Of a stretch of DNA of 64,000 bases, positions 60,760 to 64,000 are shown in pieces. Position 1 is the first letter of the stretch, and every line of letters begins with the position of its first letter. The notes under the pieces are model-generated. The model was given only the letters and a program-made list of their open reading frames with translations. It was not told where the DNA came from and made no database searches. This DNA comes from Lentzea alba (GTDB taxonomy: Bacteria > Actinomycetota > Actinomycetes > Mycobacteriales > Pseudonocardiaceae), in the NCBI RefSeq assembly GCF_011067745.1, contig NZ_JAAMPJ010000003.1:248001-312000 (forward strand), written 5' to 3'. The translations under genes and the position numbers were made by a program.

Positions 60760-61379
60760 TGGAAGCCACATTCGTGCTCTACCCGAACATGACCGCTCTG
60801 GACTTCGTCGGCCCGTACGAGGTCCTCGGCTCGGTGCCGATCGTCTCGACGCGGTTCGTCGCCGCTTCTTTGGACCCGGTGAAGTCCGACAACGGGCTTT
60901 CGGTGGTGCCGACCGACACCTTCGCGTCGCTGAAGTCGACGGACATCGTCGTGGTGCCGGGGTCCGGGCACTGGCGTGAGTTGCTGAAGGACTCCGGCGG
61001 CGTCGTCGAGTGGCTGCGGGAGGTGCACCCGACGACGAAGTGGACGACCTCGGTCTGCACCGGGTCGACGCTGCTCGCGGAGGCCGGGCTGGTCTCGAAG
61101 GCGACGACGCACTGGGCCGCGCGCGAGGACCTGTCGGTTCGTGGGGTGGAGGTTTCCACAGATCGGGTGGTGTTCGACGGGAAGGTCGTGAGCGGCGCGG
61201 GCGTGTCGGCGGGCATCGACATGGCGTTGCGGCTGGTCGAGGCCGAGTTCGGAGAGATGGTGGCGCAGGCGGTGCAGGTCGGCATCGAGTACGACCCGCA
61301 GCCGCCGCGCGCCTACGACTCGATCCCGCCGGAGATCGCGCAGGGCCTCAAGGCCGCGTTCGAGTCACGTCAGGCCTGA
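60759..61379 (+). CDS. DJ-1/PfpI family protein (isonitrile hydratase-like)
   Basis: 206 aa. FVLYPNMTALDFVGPYEVLG and the nucleophile elbow SVCTGSTLLAEAGLVSKATTHW match the InhA/isocyanide-hydratase branch of the DJ-1 superfamily, with the reactive Cys in VCTGS. It overlaps the regulator stop (TGATG). The exact reaction is unproven. It overlaps the convergent response regulator by 15 nt. Confidence 0.83.
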   Translation: MEATFVLYPNMTALDFVGPYEVLGSVPIVSTRFVAASLDPVKSDNGLSVVPTDTFASLKSTDIVVVPGSGHWRELLKDSGGVVEWLREVHPTTKWTTSVCTGSTLLAEAGLVSKATTHWAAREDLSVRGVEVSTDRVVFDGKVVSGAGVSAGIDMALRLVEAEFGEMVAQAVQVGIEYDPQPPRAYDSIPPEIAQGLKAAFESRQA

Positions 61380-62009
61380 CTGGACGGCGAACACGACGAG
61401 CTGGGCGCGATCGCGTGCGCCCAGCTTCACCATCGCCCGCGACACGTGCGTGCGCACGGTCGCGGGCGAGATCACCAACCGAGCCGCGATCTCGTCGTTG
61501 GACGCGCCGGACGCCACGTGCCGCATGATCTCCCGCTCGCGTTCGGTCAGCTTGTCCAGGTGCGGCACGGGCCGGGCCGACGCGCCGGACGCGAACCGGT
61601 CGATCACCCGGCGCGTGACGGACGGCGAGAGCAGCGAACCCCCGTCGGCCACCACGTGCACGGCGCGCAGCAGGTCGGTGGGGTCGGAGTCCTTCACGAG
61701 GAACCCGGACGCGCCCGTGCGCAGCGCCTCGAACACGTACTCGTCGAGGTCGAAGGTCGTGAGCATGACGATCTTCACCTCGGCGCACGCGGGGTCGGCC
61801 GATACCCGGCGCAGGACTTCCAGGCCGTCCAGCAGCGGCATGCGGATGTCCAGGAACACCACGTCCGGCTTCACCGACTGGATCAGCGACAGCGCCTCGC
61901 GACCGTCGGCGGCCTCGCCGGCGAGCTGGACGCCGTCCTCGGTCTCGATCAACGTCCGCAGTCCCATCCGGACCAGCGGCTGGTCGTCGGCCACCACCAC
62001 GCGAATCAT
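61365..62009 (-). CDS. NarL/LuxR-type response regulator, separated from its kinase by an insertion
   Basis: 214 aa. Receiver with VADDQP, phospho-Asp in VVFLDIRMPLLDG and Lys in LVKDSDP; LuxR helix-turn-helix LTEREREIMRHVASGASNDEIAARL. A GGAGG ribosome site lies 8 nt before ATG 62009. The cognate kinase gene, on the same strand, now lies 1.4 kb upstream beyond a TnpB element, so cotranscription may be lost or depend on read-through. Confidence 0.88.
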   Translation of the reverse strand: MIRVVVADDQPLVRMGLRTLIETEDGVQLAGEAADGREALSLIQSVKPDVVFLDIRMPLLDGLEVLRRVSADPACAEVKIVMLTTFDLDEYVFEALRTGASGFLVKDSDPTDLLRAVHVVADGGSLLSPSVTRRVIDRFASGASARPVPHLDKLTEREREIMRHVASGASNDEIAARLVISPATVRTHVSRAMVKLGARDRAQLVVFAVQSGLT

Positions 62010-62024
62010 CTGAAGTCCTCCGAG

Positions 62025-63390
62025 GAGACCCTGTCCTTCAGGACGGGGAGGAATCGGGCCCTGCGGAGCAGGGTAGGCAGGAGTAGTTGTTTCGTTGCCA
62101 GAGCGAAGCTGCGTCTGTCACCCAGCTGCATTGGGGTCCACAGTGGACTGATAGTATGGTGATGTGGGTGGGCAGGTGAAGCGGGCGTTCAAGTTCCGCT
62201 TCTATCCGACCGAGGCGCAGGCTGTGGAGCTGTCGCGCACGTTCGGGTGTGTCCGCAAGGTGTACAACCTGGCGTTGCAGGCTCGCTCGGAGGCGTGGAC
62301 GCAGCGTGGGGAACGGGTCGACTACGAGGCCACGTCGGCGTTGCTGACCGCGTGGAAGCGCACCGAGGAACTCGCGTTCCTGGGTGAGGTGTCGGCGGTG
62401 CCGTTGCAGCAGGGGTTGCGGCATCTGCAGGCGGCCTTCGGCAACTTCTTCGCTAAGCGCGCCCGGTTTCCGCGGTTCAAGTCGCGGAAGAGATCGCGTG
62501 CTTCGGCGGAGTACACGCGGTCGGCGTTCCGCTGGCGGGACGGCACGTTGACATTGGCGAAGATGGCCGCGCCGCTGGACATCCGCTGGTCGCGGTCCCT
62601 GCCGGACGGGGTGGCGCCCTCGACGGTTACCGTGTCGCGGGACGCGGCCGGGCGCTGGTTCGTGTCGCTGCTGTGTGAGGATCCGAGCGTGGCGCCGTTG
62701 CCCGTCACGGATGCGGTGGTGGGGATCGATGTCGGTCTCGATCACCTGCTGGTGCTGTCGACCGGGGAGAAGATCGCCAACCCACGGCACGAGCGGCGGG
62801 ACCGGGAACGCCTGGTCAAGGCGCAGCGGGCGTTGTGCCGTAAGCAGAAGGGCAGTAGCAACCGGGACAAAGCTCGCGTCAAGGTCGCCCGTGTGCACGC
62901 ACGGATGGCCGACCGGCGTACTGACCACCTGCACAAGATCACTACTCGGCTCGTGCGCGATAACCAAACGCTCGTGATCGAGGATCTGGCCGTGTCGAAC
63001 ATGGTCGGCAACCACTGCCTGGCCCGCGCGATCGGTGATGCGGGCTGGCGGCAGTGCCGGCAGATGCTGGAGTACAAGGCACGGTGGTTCGGGCGGGAAG
63101 TGATCGCGGTGGATCGCTGGTTCCCGTCGTCCAAGCTGTGCTCGGTCTGCGGCGCGCTCGCGGCGGAGATGCCGCTGCAGGTACGCGCGTGGACCTGTGG
63201 CTGTGGCGCGACCCTTGACCGGGACGTGAACGCGGCACGCAACATTCTGGCCGCCGGGCTGGCGGTCACAGTCTGTGGAGCCGGTGTAAGACCTCAACGG
63301 AACACTCCGGGCGGGCAGTCGGTGACGAAGCAGAAAAACCTCCGGCGCGAGCCGTAGGAATCCCCCTCGTTCACGAGGGGGAGAAGTCAA
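62025..63390 (+). mobile_element. IS200/IS605-group (TnpB-only) element between kinase and regulator genes
   Basis: The unit holds tnpB alone, without TnpA. Left end: GTCC-TTCA-GGAC hairpin at ~62035-62047 followed by GGGGAGGAAT. Right end: CCCCCTCG-TTCA-CGAGGGGG hairpin at ~63362-63381 followed by GGAGAAGTCAA. Both are typical subterminal hairpins of this group. The boundaries are approximate; the right end is placed after TCAA at 63390, the left where the regulator's 5' region stops. The region before 63390 is where a TnpB guide RNA would end. The terminal TCA supplies the kinase's stop codon on the minus strand. Confidence 0.7.
62164..63357 (+). CDS. tnpB: TnpB RNA-guided nuclease-like transposon protein
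   Basis: 397 aa. N-terminal FKFRFYPTEAQAVELSRTFGCVRKVYNLAL, OrfB core, and a complete RuvC triad: Asp in VVGIDVGLDHLL, Glu in VIEDLAVSNM, Asp in TLDRDVNAARNI. A four-Cys zinc ribbon (CSVCG, CGCG) is present. TnpB proteins cut DNA guided by an RNA read from the element's right end. A -10-like TAGTAT at 62153-62158 lies 5 nt before GTG 62164, so it is probably leaderless; GTG 62176 is an alternative. The protein appears intact, suggesting recent activity. Confidence 0.9.
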   Translation: MGGQVKRAFKFRFYPTEAQAVELSRTFGCVRKVYNLALQARSEAWTQRGERVDYEATSALLTAWKRTEELAFLGEVSAVPLQQGLRHLQAAFGNFFAKRARFPRFKSRKRSRASAEYTRSAFRWRDGTLTLAKMAAPLDIRWSRSLPDGVAPSTVTVSRDAAGRWFVSLLCEDPSVAPLPVTDAVVGIDVGLDHLLVLSTGEKIANPRHERRDRERLVKAQRALCRKQKGSSNRDKARVKVARVHARMADRRTDHLHKITTRLVRDNQTLVIEDLAVSNMVGNHCLARAIGDAGWRQCRQMLEYKARWFGREVIAVDRWFPSSKLCSVCGALAAEMPLQVRAWTCGCGATLDRDVNAARNILAAGLAVTVCGAGVRPQRNTPGGQSVTKQKNLRREP

Positions 63391-64000
63391 GACGGCAAAG
63401 GTATCCGGGCGATCACCGCGAAGCCGTGCGATCCGTCGACCTCCAGCGTGCCGCCCAGAGCTTCGGCTCGTGAGCGCATGCCGGTGATGCCGTGGCCCTC
63501 GGTGAACGTGCTCGGCGTGCCGGTGTCGGTCACGTGCACGACGAGCTCGTCGTGCACGGCGTAGACGCGCACGGACGCGGTGACGCCGGGGGAGGAGTGG
63601 CGCAGGACGTTGGTCAGCGACTCCTGCACGATCCGGTACACGGCGAGCTGGTGGGCGTCGGGCAGCTCCACCTCGTCGACGTCGACCGACACCTCGAGTC
63701 CGGCCTCGCGCATCCGCGTCGCCAAGGCCGGGATGTCGGCCAGCGAGATCGTTGGGGTCAAAGGAGCCGATCCGCGCAGAGTGTCCAGTTCGGACCGAAG
63801 TCCGTCGAGCGCTTCCTTCGACGTGTCGCGGATCGCCTCCAGTGAGGCACGCGCTTTCGCCGGATCCTTGTCCAGCACGTACAGCGCGACCCCGGCCTGC
63901 ATGGCGATCACTGAAAGCCCGTGGCCGACGACGTCGTGGACCTCCTGGGCGAGCCGCAGCCGTTCGGAGATCACGGCGCGCTCCCGTACGTCCACAACGG
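63387..64000 (-). CDS. NarL-family sensor histidine kinase, 5' partial at window edge
   Basis: At least 204 codons; the frame stays open to the window edge, so the membrane sensor part is outside. HisKA_3 with phospho-His in LAQEVHDVVGHGLSVIAMQAG and HATPase (IVQESLTNVLRHSSPGVTASV; GHGITGMRSRAEALGG). The C-terminus ends IARIPLPS and its TGA lies in the last bases of the TnpB element, so the native C-terminus may be altered by a few residues. It is the likely partner of the regulator at 61365-62009. Confidence 0.86.
   Translation of the reverse strand, partial: VVDVRERAVISERLRLAQEVHDVVGHGLSVIAMQAGVALYVLDKDPAKARASLEAIRDTSKEALDGLRSELDTLRGSAPLTPTISLADIPALATRMREAGLEVSVDVDEVELPDAHQLAVYRIVQESLTNVLRHSSPGVTASVRVYAVHDELVVHVTDTGTPSTFTEGHGITGMRSRAEALGGTLEVDGSHGFAVIARIPLPS

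Overview
The window is high-GC DNA with dense, coding-biased actinobacterial genes: many GTG starts, ATGA/GTGA-coupled operons and probable leaderless genes. The gene content includes SARP/AfsR-type regulators, DUF222-HNH endonuclease, DrrAB-type exporter, DasR- and CebR-like operators, and a second type II topoisomerase pair. This points to a soil actinomycete, most likely of the Pseudonocardiaceae (Lentzea/Saccharothrix-like); the genus is an inference. The only mobile elements seen are one TnpB element and one HNH gene between long inverted repeats. I see no rRNA, tRNA or CRISPR array.

Layout. 1-4308: end of a branched-chain amino acid-type ABC importer (permease, LivG, LivF) with an anchored secreted protein and two small proteins. 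4309-6011: DUF222-HNH gene between ~190-bp inverted repeats. 6059-7490: CBM2-GH18 chitinase behind CebR-like and DasR-like operators. 7501-14117: MFS transporter with a damaged 5' end, short luciferase-like protein, bile acid:sodium symporter homologue, secreted carboxylesterase, secreted M28 aminopeptidase, small kinase. 14034-16610: DrrAB-type exporter with divergent TetR and operator. 16817-21971: anti-sigma factor; DUF4331-TPR-NicO metal-transport operon. 22001-28072: aminotransferase; topoisomerase IV parE-parC. 28161-29836: pentapeptide-repeat, STAS and YCII proteins.

29919-33957 is the most unusual stretch. Three 11-bp-spaced heptamers precede a 26-codon peptide ending YYCPCSAN. A PqqD-like/M50 membrane protease fusion, a 712-aa TPR protein and a flavin reductase follow, coupled by overlapping start/stop codons. 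Two large SARP-NB-ARC-TPR regulators come next (34042-39905), and then two tandem DUF4394 secreted proteins (41007-42809) whose promoters also carry 11-bp-spaced direct repeats. I read this as an undescribed ribosomal-peptide (modified peptide or peptide signal) locus under SARP control.

42834-64000: LysR with diaminopropionate ammonia-lyase and an M20 hydrolase; galactose oxidase-like secreted enzyme; NarL-type two-component system; a three-gene membrane operon in which two proteins share an amyloid-signalling-like motif; MHYT protein; DivIVA-like protein; YchJ and hotdog proteins; a large protein with an ADP-ribosyltransferase-like C-terminus; a shortened esterase; SGNH hydrolase; GlxA-type regulator with a DJ-1 protein; and a second two-component system split by a TnpB insertion. 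The kinase runs off the right edge.
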